This document shows, piece by piece, positions 24,685-34,630 of a DNA stretch of 64,000 nt. The notes below the pieces were generated by a model. It was not told the DNA's origin. It saw only the letters and a program-made list of their open reading frames with translations, and did no database searches. Source of the stretch: Roseiarcus sp963737365. Lineage in GTDB: Bacteria; Pseudomonadota; Alphaproteobacteria; Rhizobiales; Beijerinckiaceae. The stretch spans positions 186,001 to 250,000 of the forward strand of contig CAVTSD010000005.1 of assembly GCA_963737365.1 (NCBI GenBank), given 5' to 3'. Each line of letters starts with the position of its first letter. The first letter of the stretch is position 1. The translations under genes and the position numbers were made by a program.

Positions 24685-25705
24685 ATGAAACGCAAAGATC
24701 TTTCGCGTGCGGCTTTCTGCTTGCCACATGCTCTTCGATGGCGCTCCTGAGCGCTTCGGCTCGCAGCCGCAGAATTTTCGGCTGAATATGTGTTCGGCGA
24801 CAGCCTCTCCGACAACGGTAAGTCTGATTTCGCGACACGATGCGCCGACGGACATGAGCCGATCAGCCCTGAGTACGACGGCCAGCTTCACCAACGGGCC
24901 GGTTGCGGTTCAGCTCCTGGCTGAAAGCCTGGGGCTCACCGCCAATGCTTCCCTATGGCTGACGGCCCAGAGGGCCAGCGGGAACGAATTACGCGGTCGG
25001 CGGCGCGACATCCGCGACCACCGTCAGGCGACGGGATCAACAATTTGGATCAGGTCGGCGCGTCTTGTGGCAAAGGCGGACAGCGCGGATCCAAATGCCC
25101 TCTATGTCGTGCTGATCGGCGGTAACGACGTTCGCAATGCGGCGTTGTACGGAGCGGGAGCGCCAGCAATCACCGACGGCGTGGACACCGTAATTGGCGG
25201 CGATCTCCAGCGCTGTCCGCCGAGGGCGCCAAGCACTTGTTGGTCTGGATGTTCCAAACGTCGGGATCATCCCAGAAATCGCACGGGACACCCGACGCTG
25301 GCCGGCGAGGCCACGGCCTTTCAGTCAACTCTACGACAAGGAGCTGGCCGCGGGTCTTGGAGGTCTTAGCTCGGCGCTGGCGGCACGCTGACGGACTTCG
25401 ACCTCTACAGCTACAACGCGAACATTCTGGCTAAATCCCGCAGCTTACGGCTTCGCGAACACGACAGACCCCTGCTACAGCGACACGCCGGGGAGCGCGG
25501 CATCAAACTCGGGATGCGGACCCCGCCAACATCGACACCTTCTTGTATTGGGACGACATCCATCCAACCGCTGGGGTGCATGCTCTATGGGCCGGGAGGG
25601 CTTCGGTCCGCGGTGCCGGAGCCCTCGACCTGGGCGATGCTGCTCGTCGGCTTTGGCGGGTTGGGCTTTGCGGGATATCGCGCGCGGGCTCGCGCGGCTG
25701 CGTAA
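24685..25705 (+). pseudogene. GDSL/SGNH esterase with PEP-CTERM tail, multiply frameshifted
   Basis: Reading across frames gives an MKRKDLSRAAFC signal-like start, the catalytic block EYVFGDSLSDNG (block I Ser), FTNGPVAVQLLAESLGL, NYAVGGATS (block II Gly), ALYVVLIGGNDVRNAA (block III Asn), VPNVGIIPEIARD, FDLYSYNANIL, DTFLYWDDIHPTAGVHALWA (block V Asp and His) and the sorting tail VPEPSTWAMLLVGFGGLGFA followed by RARARAAA. At least seven frame changes are needed (for example near 24720, 24770, 24885, 24985, 25040, 25070 and 25205), so the gene is dead rather than mis-sequenced. PEP-CTERM proteins are processed by exosortase and often co-occur with Eps polysaccharide loci such as the one at 13-18 kb. 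Confidence 0.85.
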
Positions 25706-25999
25706 GGGCGATCGGCGTCTTGAACTCAAGGCGGCCTTATCCCGGCGCGTATTTTTGCGGATTTCGGCGAGCGGTTGAGGAAATGCTCGGTCCTCCGCAG
25801 TGAAGTCGAATTTTGACTGTCCTGGCGCGGCGTGCGGGTCAGGACCAGATTCCAATCTGACATGACGAAAAACAGAAGTGCGCTGACGCGGTTCCCGCAT
25901 TGGGTCGGGTTAAAGGTCGGAATCGGACATGTACGCGCACGAGAGAGCAGAAATTTTTTTATTCCAAACGGCTGCAACCCATTGAAAAGTCCCGATTCC
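25706..25999. other. Intergenic, no gene seen
   Basis: About 295 bp between the esterase remnant and the terminator of the lpt-pdxA-rsmA operon, with no coding signal. Confidence 0.4.
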
Positions 26000-26043
26000 A
26001 AAAAATAAACGCTAGTAAATTGGAGCAATTTTACTAGCGTTTA
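26000..26043 (-). terminator. Rho-independent terminator of the lptF-lptG-lptD-pdxA-rsmA operon
   Basis: On the minus strand a near-perfect 16-pair stem (TAAACGCTAGTAAAATT pairing with AATTTACTAGCGTTTA, loop GCTCC, one bulge) is followed by a run of T residues (TTTATTTTTT). It lies 90 bp past the rsmA stop. Confidence 0.8.
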
Positions 26044-26081
26044 GGCGCGTTTACTGGCGTTTAGACGTTTACTGGCGTTTA
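26030..26081 (+). repeat. Three tandem copies of TTTACTRGCGTTTA
   Basis: Copies at 26030-26043 (R=A), 26050-26063 and 26068-26081 (both R=G) start 20 and 18 bp apart; a fourth, inverted copy at 26006-26019 makes the terminator stem. Only the first can form the full stem with the inverted copy; the others pair with one mismatch, so alternative stems are possible. Confidence 0.75.
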
Positions 26082-26133
26082 AAGGCGGTTATAATCCTGA
26101 CTTGCCCGCCTTCAGAACTATAATACTATAAAT

Positions 26134-27018
26134 CTAAGTTGTTTTGTCGGACGCCTCAAAGGTCGCCCGCGCCAGAGCCACGAAGCGGGCGACGTCGACC
26201 TCCTCCGCCCGCATGGTCGGCTCGAGCCCAGCCGTTGCGATAAGTGCGGCAAGGTCGAGCCCCCGCGCGGCGGCGAAGCCTTTCAGCGACTGGCGCAGCA
26301 TCTTGCGCCGCTGGCCGAACGCAGCCTGGGTTAGCGCCGCCAGGATCGCCGCGTCGCAGGGCTCCGGGCTCGCCCGAGGAACGAGCCCGACCACGCTCGA
26401 GGTGACCTTAGGCGCTGGAACGAAGGCAGCGGGCGGGATGTCGAACAGGATGCGCGCCTCGGTCCGCCATCCCGCCAGCACCGCGAGCCGCCCATAGTCG
26501 GCCCGCTGGGCTGGGGTCGCGACAATGCGCTCGGCCACCTCACGCTGGAACATGAGCGTTAGGCGATGGTAAAACGGCGGCCATGGTTCGGCCTCAAGCC
26601 AGCCCCCGAGGAGCACAGTCGCGATGTTGTAGGGGAGGTTGGCGACAATGCGGATCGGCAGCCCCCCGGCCTTATTGAGGAGCGTTCTCGGCGCCACGCT
26701 GAGCGCGTCACCCTCGATTATTTCGAGCCGACCCGGCCAATGCGCCGCGATCTCGGCAAGCGCGCCGAGCGCGCGGGCGTCGCGCTCGATCGCGATCACC
26801 TTCTCGGCGCCCTCCGAGAGAAGCGCGCGCGTCAGGCCTCCAGGACCGGGCCCGACTTCCACCACCGCGACCCCGGCGAGCGGCCCGGCGGCGCGGGCGA
26901 TTTTGCGGGTGAGGTTGAGGTCAAAGAGGAAATTTTGCCCGAGCGCCTTGCGGGCGCTGAGCCCATGCGCCGCGACCACGTCGCTTAAGCGTGGCAGCCC
27001 GTCCGCGGCGAGGCTCAT
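26134..27018 (-). CDS. rsmA: 16S rRNA (adenine1518-N6/adenine1519-N6)-dimethyltransferase RsmA/KsgA
   Basis: A 294-residue rRNA dimethylase that modifies two adjacent adenosines in the 3' terminal hairpin of 16S rRNA. Landmarks are KALGQNFLFD near the start, SAM motif I VEVGPGPGGLTRALL, acidic motif II AIERD, the catalytic NLPYNIA (motif IV) and the C-terminal helical domain with FGQRRKMLRQSLKG. The ATG at 27018 overlaps the pdxA stop by four bases. A much longer open frame runs upstream through pdxA but is a shadow. Confidence 0.96.
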   Translation of the reverse strand: MSLAADGLPRLSDVVAAHGLSARKALGQNFLFDLNLTRKIARAAGPLAGVAVVEVGPGPGGLTRALLSEGAEKVIAIERDARALGALAEIAAHWPGRLEIIEGDALSVAPRTLLNKAGGLPIRIVANLPYNIATVLLGGWLEAEPWPPFYHRLTLMFQREVAERIVATPAQRADYGRLAVLAGWRTEARILFDIPPAAFVPAPKVTSSVVGLVPRASPEPCDAAILAALTQAAFGQRRKMLRQSLKGFAAARGLDLAALIATAGLEPTMRAEEVDVARFVALARATFEASDKTT

Positions 27019-28010
27019 CGCGTCAGTCGGTCGGCGAGCTTGAGCGCTGCGATGAGGCTCGCCGGGTTGGCGACACCCTTTCCGGCGATGTCGAACGCCG
27101 TGCCGTGATCGGGGGATGTGCGTACAAACGGCAGGCCGAGCGTGACATTGACGCCCTCGTCGAAGGCGAGGGTCTTCACCGGAATCAGGCCCTGGTCGTG
27201 ATACATCGTCAGCGCCACATCGTAGCGCGCCCGCGCCTTCGGATGGAACATCGTATCGGCGGGAAGCGGGCCGAAGATGTCGATCCCCTCCGCCCGCAAG
27301 GCTTCGACAGCGGGCCGGATGATCGTGATCTCCTCCCGGCCCATTGCGCCGCCCTCCCCTGCGTGCGGGTTGAGCCCGGCGACCGCGAGGCGGGGACGCG
27401 CCACGCCGAAGCGCGTGCGCAGGTCTCGATCGACGATGCGCCCGGTCTTGACGATGAGGTCTGCGGTCAGCGCGTGGGCTACGTCGGCAAGCGGCATGTG
27501 GATCGTCACCGGGACAACCGCGAGCGTCTCCGACCAGATCATCATGATCGGAAAGGCTGGAGCGCCCCACGCCTCGGCGAGCGCGCCGAGATATTCGGTG
27601 TGACCGGGGTATTTGAATCCGGCCTCGTAGAGCGTCGGCTTTGCGATCGGGTTGGTCACGACGGCGCGGGCTTGGCCGCCGCGGACGGCTGCGACCGCGC
27701 GCTCAATCAATTCAATGGTCGCCGCGGCATTGGCCGCGCTTGGGCGCCCAGGCGTGTCTTCGACATGGTTTTTCAGCGGAACGACCGGCAGGCCCTTCGA
27801 AAAGGCGGCTCGAGCCCCTGCGGCGTCGGTCTCGACGATCGGCGCGGCAAGGCCCGCCCGTCTGGCGGCGGCCGCCAGGACCCCAGGCGCTGCGAAAACG
27901 AGGAACGGGGCGCTGGGCTTCCAATCGCGCCACGCGCCGAGCGCCAGCTCCGGGCCAATTCCCGCCGGGTCGCCCATCGTCATCGCCAGGGGCGGGATGT
28001 CGCCGGTCAT
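27015..28010 (-). CDS. pdxA: 4-hydroxythreonine-4-phosphate dehydrogenase PdxA
   Basis: A 331-residue dehydrogenase of pyridoxal 5'-phosphate synthesis (DXP-dependent route). Landmarks are MTMGDPAGIGPELAL at the N-terminus, VTNPIAKPTLYEAGF, GHTEYLGALAEAWG with a zinc-binding His, VAGLNPHAGEGGAMG, and MYHDQGLIPVKTLAFDEGVN. A start 60 bases upstream is open, but TTGGAG lies six bases before the ATG at 28010, and the protein then has normal length. Directly follows lptD without a surA gene, unlike many alphaproteobacterial operons. Confidence 0.95.
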   Translation of the reverse strand: MTGDIPPLAMTMGDPAGIGPELALGAWRDWKPSAPFLVFAAPGVLAAAARRAGLAAPIVETDAAGARAAFSKGLPVVPLKNHVEDTPGRPSAANAAATIELIERAVAAVRGGQARAVVTNPIAKPTLYEAGFKYPGHTEYLGALAEAWGAPAFPIMMIWSETLAVVPVTIHMPLADVAHALTADLIVKTGRIVDRDLRTRFGVARPRLAVAGLNPHAGEGGAMGREEITIIRPAVEALRAEGIDIFGPLPADTMFHPKARARYDVALTMYHDQGLIPVKTLAFDEGVNVTLGLPFVRTSPDHGTAFDIAGKGVANPASLIAALKLADRLTR

Positions 28011-28044
28011 GCTTGGCTCCAACGGCGGTCCGGCCGGACGACGA

Positions 28045-30631
28045 TCAGAGGCCGACGTTCGTCCTGACATCGCCGAGCGTGCGCAGGACCAGCTGAATCA
28101 TGAGCGTCTGGTTGCGCGTCGCCGGATTGTAAATGGTAGGACCGCCCGGGGTTACGCTGAACACGCCGGGCTGGCTGACATTGGACGAATACCTGAGCGT
28201 AAGCGTGGTGCACTCATCTTTATAGCCGACCCCAAACGAGTAGCCGACTGGGTATAAGATCGGCGTCGTCTGCCCCAGCGTGTCGTAGTAATGGCGGGAC
28301 ATGTCGAGAACGAGCGATCCGTCGACCGACCATCGCGTCAGGAAGCTGTAGCCGAGCGTGCCGCTCAGGCCTTCTCGCGGATATTCAAAACCCAATGCCG
28401 GCTGCGCGGCGTAGAGGGCATAGTCGACAGTGCCATTGACGCCGGCATAGGTCGCCTTGAGGATTCCATCGAAGCGATCGAGTTGCAGCGTTGAGCTGTC
28501 AAACTGCTGTTTGCTCATGAGCGTGATCGGGTTCGAGAACGGCTGCAGCGTCTCGCCGAAAACGAAGTTCGAATACTTCTTGTCGAGGCCTGATTCGAGC
28601 CCCGTGTTTGTCGGATCGTAGAGGGTGTAGGAATTCTGCCCTGCGACCTGGATCGATTCTCCGCCGACAAAACCGGCGTGGCCGCCATTGGCGAAGTCGG
28701 CGGCGTACTGGAGCCCGTAATTGAGCCGTGTGCCGCCCTCGACCCGATCGTACCCGGAGAACTTGTTCCAGGCGAACAGGTTCGTGTCGTCGAAAACGAG
28801 GCTCTGCGAAGTCTTCGTTGGGCTGGATTCTTGGGATGATCTCGTTCGGCCGAGCGATGAACTGCGCGATCGGCGTGATCGTCTGCGTGCCCCAGGACGA
28901 TGTGGACGTGAACGGATAGCGGTACTCGAGGCCAGCGCCCGCCATGCCGCGGGCGAAAGCGCCCTGGTCCGAGCCCGAAAAGAAGGCGGACTGATTGGAA
29001 TTCGCGACCGTGCTTACGCCGAGCGCGCTGGCGTAGGTGATCGATCCGGTTTCGTTGAGCTCGGTCGCCTCGCCATCGAGACGCGCGAACAGGAACGGTT
29101 TCCAGACTTCGCCGATGGGATCGATGAAGCCGCGCTGCCAGGAGACCTGTCCCGATGCGCGCGTGTAATCGCCGGCGATGCCACGCAGAAGGCACTTGCC
29201 CGGGAAATATGTATTGACGGCGGTCGTGCCAACCTCGGTCTCGCAAACGTTGTAAAGGTGATAGGCGTTGTCGAAGGTCTGCAGGCCCGTTGACTGGAAC
29301 GCCGCGTTCGTCTGGTTGAAATTGGCGACGTTCGCGTCGACAGTCAGTTCGCCCCCAAGCCCATTGGTGCGATCGGCTGGAACGTTGATCACCCGGTTGT
29401 AATCGAAGACTGGCGCGACCGCGGTCGGCAATGTGCGATTGTCGTCGTACGCTGTCGTGCCTTCGAAATGGTAGGCGCTGAGATCGAAGAAGCTTTGAGC
29501 GCTCTGACCGCGGAGATAGACCGACGAGATGACGTCCTGGAAATAGAAGGTGTCGAAGTTAATGCCCTGGAGCCGATAGTCGTTGAGAAAGAATTTATCG
29601 CTCAACCATGTGCCGTTCCAGCCGAACTGCCACATGTCATTCAGGAAAAAGTTCCCGTTGCTTTCAAGCGCGCCTCGCAGCCGTGTGTCCCCCGCGCCAT
29701 ACGGAAAAGCGGGAAACACTCCAGGCTGCTCTTGATCGATCCCGATCGCACGAATGTTGTAGGTGCCGTTTGACAGCCGCTGGCGCCAGTCAACCTGCCC
29801 CAGCAACCCCTGCTTCGAGAGAAACGTCGGCGTGAGCGTGAGATCGTAGCTGGGCGCGAGATTGATGAAATACGGCAAGCTCATGCCATAGCCGAGATTC
29901 CCCCCGGAAACGAGCGCGGGCGCCAAAAGTCCGGTCTGCTTGTTCACGGTCGCGTCAGGCGAGGAAAAATAGGGCATGTAAAATACCGGGAAGCCCCAGA
30001 ACTGGAGCTGGGCGTTCTCGTAGTAGACCGTATGGGTCGTCTGGTTCTCAATGATCTTGGTTGCCTTTACCTGCCAGAAGGGCGGCCGTTCCGGATGGTC
30101 CTTGCAGGGTTCGCAGGCGGTATAGGCCGCTTTCTCCAGGACGGTGACATCGCCGTTCGAGCGCTCGATGCGCGGTGAGCTGAAGCGCGTCTTGTCAGAG
30201 GTTAGAACCTGCACGCTATCCATAAAACCGTTGCGAAAATCGTCACTGAGCGCGAACCGACTTCCGTAAACGACGTTGCCATGCTCATCCGTCATCTTGG
30301 CATGGCCTTCCGCATAGACGCGCTTGCTGGCGCGGTCATAGATTACGCGGTCGGCCTGAAGCACCCGGCCCTGATAGAAGAGTTGGACCGAGCCTTCGGC
30401 AGTAACGGTGTTCTTATCCTTGTCGTAAATGAGCTGATCCGCGTCGATGACCAGCTTGTCCTGCGGCTTGGCTTGCGTGGACGGGGCGGGGGGCGGGGTT
30501 TGCGCTTCAGCCGGAGCGGCGAACAATTGCGCGCACGCCGCAACCACCGCGATCGCCAGCGACAGCGCGATCTTCGCGGCCCGCTTCCGGCGGGAACTGA
30601 ACTCAAAGGAAGAGCTGAGGGCAAACCCCAT
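28045..30631 (-). pseudogene. lptD: LPS-assembly outer-membrane protein LptD, interrupted by one frameshift
   Basis: LptD inserts lipopolysaccharide into the outer leaflet. The chosen ATG (30631) overlaps the lptG stop (TGATG) and gives a signal peptide (about 20-45, ending AEAQ), then an OstA/LptA-like periplasmic domain (LVIDADQLIYDKDKNTVTAE onward) and the barrel (NLGYGMSLPYFINLAPSYDL). In the first frame the barrel reads to EIIPRIQPNED and then loses homology. One base removed near 28809-28810 restores SQSLVFDDTNLFAWNKFSGY through to the C-terminal half ending VLRTLGDVRTNVGL at 28045. The whole would be about 861 residues. LptD is essential in most LPS-bearing bacteria, so a sequence error is the likeliest cause. 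Confidence 0.9.
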
Positions 30632-31710
30632 CAACCATCCTCTTGTTGAAGCAACACATACACGCCAAACATGCAGCCGACGATCCCGGGCGACCATCCC
30701 GCTACGGAAGCGCTAAGGAATCCCGCACCGCCAAGATCGCTGACCACTTTGGTCGCGACATAAAGCACGAAGCCCGCCACCACGCCACCGGAAACCATAT
30801 ATTCGATCCCGCCCATTCGGAAGAATCTTAACGAAAAGCAAGCGGCCACGAGAACCATCGCCGCCAGCATCAGCGGGCGAGCTAGAAGCTCCTGATATTT
30901 CAAGAGGTAAGCCGTCGGATCCAATCCCGCTCGAGCCGTCTGTTCGGCGAGCCCAGGCAGCCGCCAGAACGACACGGTTTCAGGCGCGACGAACGCCTGG
31001 GCAACCTCCCTGCGATCGAGATTCGTCGCCAAGAGGTAGGTGGAAACCCGAAGGGCTTCGAAACCCGGAGTGACCGACACGACGTCGTGCAGCACCCAGT
31101 AGCCTTGGCGTAGCTCGCCCGAGGCTGCCTCCAGCCGTTCAATGAAATTACCCTGGTCGTCGAAGTTGAAAACCTCGATCGCGTTGAACTCGTTGCCGCC
31201 TTGGCTTCTCCCACCGGCGCGAACGATCGCCTGACCATCAATGCTCTTTTGTCGAATCCACATCCCCGCCGAGCCCGCTGCGGGGCCGCCAAAGACATTG
31301 CTCTCGATCTCGTCCGATCTCTCTTTCATCCATGTTGATGCTGGGTTGTACACAGTCACCGACAACACACCGATCAGGACGACCACGGCGAGCGGCGGGG
31401 TCAGAAATTGCCAGACAGACAGCCCCGCGGCGCGCGCGATGACCAACTCCATCTTTCGAGACAAATTCAGGAACGCAATCATTGATCCGAACAGAACCGC
31501 GAATGGCAACGCTTGTTCGGCGACCGTCGGCGTCCGCAGAAACGACAAGGCAGCCATCAGAATTCCGGTCGCACGCTGAGAATCGCCTGAACGACGCAGG
31601 AGCTCTATGAGATCGACGGCGTAGATGAGGACGAAAACCACCATGAAGGCGGCGGTCACCGACCGTGCGAAGCGGCCGGCGAGGTAGAGCGACAGCGTCC
31701 TGCCGATCAC
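30631..31710 (-). CDS. lptG: LPS export ABC transporter permease LptG
   Basis: A 359-residue inner-membrane permease of the LptB2FG complex that extracts LPS from the inner membrane. It has an N-terminal membrane pair (about 12-35 and 60-80), a periplasmic beta-jellyroll (about 135-255) and three C-terminal helices (from about 268). RTLSLYLAGRFARSVTAAFM and PFAVLFGSMIAFLNLSRKMELVIARAAGLS are family blocks. Start is GTG 31710, overlapping the lptF stop (GTGA); upstream codons in the same frame lie inside lptF. Confidence 0.93.
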   Translation of the reverse strand: MIGRTLSLYLAGRFARSVTAAFMVVFVLIYAVDLIELLRRSGDSQRATGILMAALSFLRTPTVAEQALPFAVLFGSMIAFLNLSRKMELVIARAAGLSVWQFLTPPLAVVVLIGVLSVTVYNPASTWMKERSDEIESNVFGGPAAGSAGMWIRQKSIDGQAIVRAGGRSQGGNEFNAIEVFNFDDQGNFIERLEAASGELRQGYWVLHDVVSVTPGFEALRVSTYLLATNLDRREVAQAFVAPETVSFWRLPGLAEQTARAGLDPTAYLLKYQELLARPLMLAAMVLVAACFSLRFFRMGGIEYMVSGGVVAGFVLYVATKVVSDLGGAGFLSASVAGWSPGIVGCMFGVYVLLQQEDG

Positions 31711-32822
31711 GCCGGCACCCTTGCGAATGGCCGGATTAGCCCTGAAATCGCTCGCCGGAAGATCAGCGCCAGAGCCCCGAAGCAAGCGGCAACCGGAATC
31801 GCCCATACGAAGACGGAGGCCGAGGCTAGGCCGACGGAGAGCGTCGTGGCTGCGATCCCGAGCATACGAACGCCAGCAAAAGCGAGGACTGCTGCTGCGA
31901 TCGCCACGCCTCGCCCCTGCCGGGTCGTTCGCGCCTCTCCCAGCGCCGCGAAAGCGATGAGACCGCCCGCAACAGCGTAGAGCGGACTGGACAGGCGGTC
32001 GAGCAATTCGCTGCGGATATGGCCAAACAGGGCTGGATCGGCTTGATCCTTGGCGTCGGGCGCCATCAATTGCGCGGTCGTGCGCTCGCGCGGTCTTTTG
32101 ATTGCGCTGACCGCGTGCATGAACTGCGACAGATCGATGGTGTAGTCGTCAAAAGTCACCATCGACGTGTCACCCGCGGACTGTGGCCGCAACAAGACGC
32201 CCTTGGACAGCTGAAGGTAGCTCGCCCCGTCTCGATCGACCGTTTTTCCGGCCTCGGCAATGTACGTCGTGACCTTCGTGGGATCACGTAGATCCTGCAT
32301 AAACACTCCGTGAAGAGCCCCGTCGGGCGTGCGCTCACGAAAGTGGAATATGAATCCTTGTTCGAGTTGGGAGAAAGCGCCCGGACGAGCGAAATTAGCG
32401 ATGAAATCTGCGTGAATGAACGTCGTTAGGTTCTCGATCGCGCCGAAACTCCAAGGCAGGACCTGGATATAGAGGACGGCCACAAGCGCAAACACGGCAG
32501 CCGACAGCAGCGCCATCGGGCGCAAGAGCCGCCCGGGGGACATGCCTGAAGCGGCCATGACAACGAGCTCGCTGTCGCCATTCAGCTTATTGAGGGTGTA
32601 AAGAATGCCGGCGAACAGCGCCACCGGCGCAATGAAGGCTATGAGCGAGGGAAGCGCGAGCGCGGTGATTAGGAGAAATAACAGAATGGTCTGGCCTTTG
32701 CTCGTGATCAGATCGATCTGCCTCAAGGCCTGGGTCACCCAGACAACTCCCGTCAGAACAACCAAGCCTGAGACACAGGCTGTCGTCGCCGTCCTCAGCA
32801 AATAGCGCTCGATCTGAATCAT
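31707..32822 (-). CDS. lptF: LPS export ABC transporter permease LptF
   Basis: A 371-residue partner of LptG. It opens with IERYLLRTATTACVSGLVVL and has the conserved PVALFAGILYTLNKLNGDSELVVMAASGMS coupling region, a periplasmic jellyroll (about 130-255) and three C-terminal membrane helices (from about 272). It is the first gene of the operon and diverges from pepA with about 260 bp between, the arrangement also known from E. coli. Confidence 0.93.
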   Translation of the reverse strand: MIQIERYLLRTATTACVSGLVVLTGVVWVTQALRQIDLITSKGQTILLFLLITALALPSLIAFIAPVALFAGILYTLNKLNGDSELVVMAASGMSPGRLLRPMALLSAAVFALVAVLYIQVLPWSFGAIENLTTFIHADFIANFARPGAFSQLEQGFIFHFRERTPDGALHGVFMQDLRDPTKVTTYIAEAGKTVDRDGASYLQLSKGVLLRPQSAGDTSMVTFDDYTIDLSQFMHAVSAIKRPRERTTAQLMAPDAKDQADPALFGHIRSELLDRLSSPLYAVAGGLIAFAALGEARTTRQGRGVAIAAAVLAFAGVRMLGIAATTLSVGLASASVFVWAIPVAACFGALALIFRRAISGLIRPFARVPA

Positions 32823-33084
32823 CGCGTCCGCTTCGTCCTGAGATGCGACGAGCGCGCGTCAACGGGCGCCCTCGAAGCGCAGCGCTTGCCCCATGTACCC
32901 CTTCGTTGCAAGGCGACCAGCTCCCGTTCGCGATGTTTGACCCGAAGCGGGTTAAATGTGCTGTCCAATCACGGCGGCTTATTGACGAGCGTGGCAAACC
33001 CCCTGATATGTCGGCGCCCGTCGCCGGCAACGCCTTGTCGGCCGACCTTAAGTCGTCAAATCCGGACAAGGACACGCGTCGGTT

Positions 33085-34584
33085 ATGAGCGGATCGGTTA
33101 AGATCGCCTTCGGGTCCCTGTCCGCTCCCAAAGGCAGTGCGCTCGTGGTCTTCGTGGGAGCCGATATGAAGCCTGCGCCCGCGGTGTCGGCGCAGTTCGG
33201 CGACCTCGAACCGCTCATCCGCGCCGCGGCGAAGGCATCCAATTTTCGCGCCTCCCAACGCACCGTGCTCGACATCCTGGCCCCCGCTGGCCTTGACGCG
33301 TCTCGTCTCCTGGTGGTCGGCGTCGCTCCGGGCAAGGACAACGCCCCGGTCGACTTCATGACGCTCGGGGGCTTCATCTTTGGCAAAGTGGCTGGCGCGA
33401 AGCGGGTCGAGGTCGCCTTCGAGGCGCCGGCGGGAACGTGGGACGGCGCGGCGGCCGCCGATTTTGCTCTCGGCCTTCGCCTGCGCGGCTATAAGTTTGA
33501 TAAATACAAGACGCGCAAGAAGGATTCGGAAGAGAACGGCGTCGAGACATCCGATTTCGTCATCGGCTCGAGCCACGCCGCGGCCGCGCGCGCGGCTGGA
33601 CAAGACCGCTTCGCCATCGCGGAAGGCGTGGAGCTGGCGCGTAACCTGGTCAATGAGCCGCCCAATGTCCTCTTTCCCATTGAATTCGCCGATCGCGCCA
33701 AGGCGCTCGAGAAACTCGGCGTCGTCGTGGAAACGCTCGACGAGAAAGCGATGGGCAAACTGGGGATGAACGCGCTGCTCGCGGTCGGACGTGGATCAGC
33801 GCGCGAGAGCCGCCTTGTCACGATGCGCTGGAACGGATCGCGGTCAAAACGCACAAAACCGATCGCCGTGGTCGGTAAGGGGGTCTGCTTCGATTCGGGC
33901 GGGATCTCGATCAAGCCCTCGGCCGGCATGGAGGATATGAAGGGCGATATGGGCGGCGCCGCTTGCGTCGTCGGGCTCATGCACGCGCTCGCCGCGCGCA
34001 AAGCTAAGGTCAACGTGGTCGGCGTCGTCGGCTTGGTCGAGAACATGCCCGATGGCGACGCAATCCGTCCGGGGGACATCATCACCTCGATGTCGGGGCA
34101 GACGATCGAGATCGTCAATACGGACGCCGAAGGGCGGCTCGTTCTGGCCGACGCGCTCTGGTACACCCAGGAGACCTACTCTCCGCGGGCGATCATTGAT
34201 CTTGCGACGCTGACCGGCGCTATCATCGTCGCGCTCGGCGCCGAGGTTGCCGGGCTCTTCTCCAATAATGACGAACTCGCCCAGCGGCTCGCCGCCGCGG
34301 GCGAGGCGGCGGGGGAGAAGGTCTGGCGCATGCCGCTCGGCGCGGCTTATGACAAGATGATCGATTCCAAATTCGCGGACATGAAGAACACGGGTGGCCG
34401 CCACGGCGGTTCGATCACCGCCGCGCAATTCATCCAGCGATTTGTCAGGGAGACGCCGTGGGCGCATATCGACGTGGCCGGCACGGCGATGGGTTCCGCC
34501 CCCTCTGACATCAATCAGTCCTGGGGTTCGGGCTGGGGCGTGCGTCTCCTCAATCGTCTTATGGCCAATTCGTACGAAGATTAG
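33085..34584 (+). CDS. pepA: Leucyl aminopeptidase (M17 family, PepA)
   Basis: A 499-residue cytosol aminopeptidase releasing N-terminal residues from peptides. The M17 metal and catalytic blocks are GKGVCFDSGGISIKPSAGM, MKGDMGGAACVVG and the signature NTDAEGRLVLADAL. Length matches the family (about 500). PepA of E. coli also binds DNA; that activity cannot be judged here. SD is weak. It is followed by an exported protein gene and holC, as in many proteobacteria where pepA precedes holC. Confidence 0.95.
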   Translation: MSGSVKIAFGSLSAPKGSALVVFVGADMKPAPAVSAQFGDLEPLIRAAAKASNFRASQRTVLDILAPAGLDASRLLVVGVAPGKDNAPVDFMTLGGFIFGKVAGAKRVEVAFEAPAGTWDGAAAADFALGLRLRGYKFDKYKTRKKDSEENGVETSDFVIGSSHAAAARAAGQDRFAIAEGVELARNLVNEPPNVLFPIEFADRAKALEKLGVVVETLDEKAMGKLGMNALLAVGRGSARESRLVTMRWNGSRSKRTKPIAVVGKGVCFDSGGISIKPSAGMEDMKGDMGGAACVVGLMHALAARKAKVNVVGVVGLVENMPDGDAIRPGDIITSMSGQTIEIVNTDAEGRLVLADALWYTQETYSPRAIIDLATLTGAIIVALGAEVAGLFSNNDELAQRLAAAGEAAGEKVWRMPLGAAYDKMIDSKFADMKNTGGRHGGSITAAQFIQRFVRETPWAHIDVAGTAMGSAPSDINQSWGSGWGVRLLNRLMANSYED

Positions 34585-34630
34585 CTTCTCATTGACGAAT
34601 TGATTCGAGAATCGGCCTGGAGGGGTCAGG

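Noticed and set aside
28780..28840. Programmed frameshifting in lptD
   Set aside because: No slippery heptamer, stem-loop or pseudoknot is evident, and LptD is not known to use recoding.
32587..33603. A 338-codon minus-strand frame across the lptF/pepA junction
   Set aside because: It overlaps two well-supported genes in other frames and reads as G+C-driven noise.
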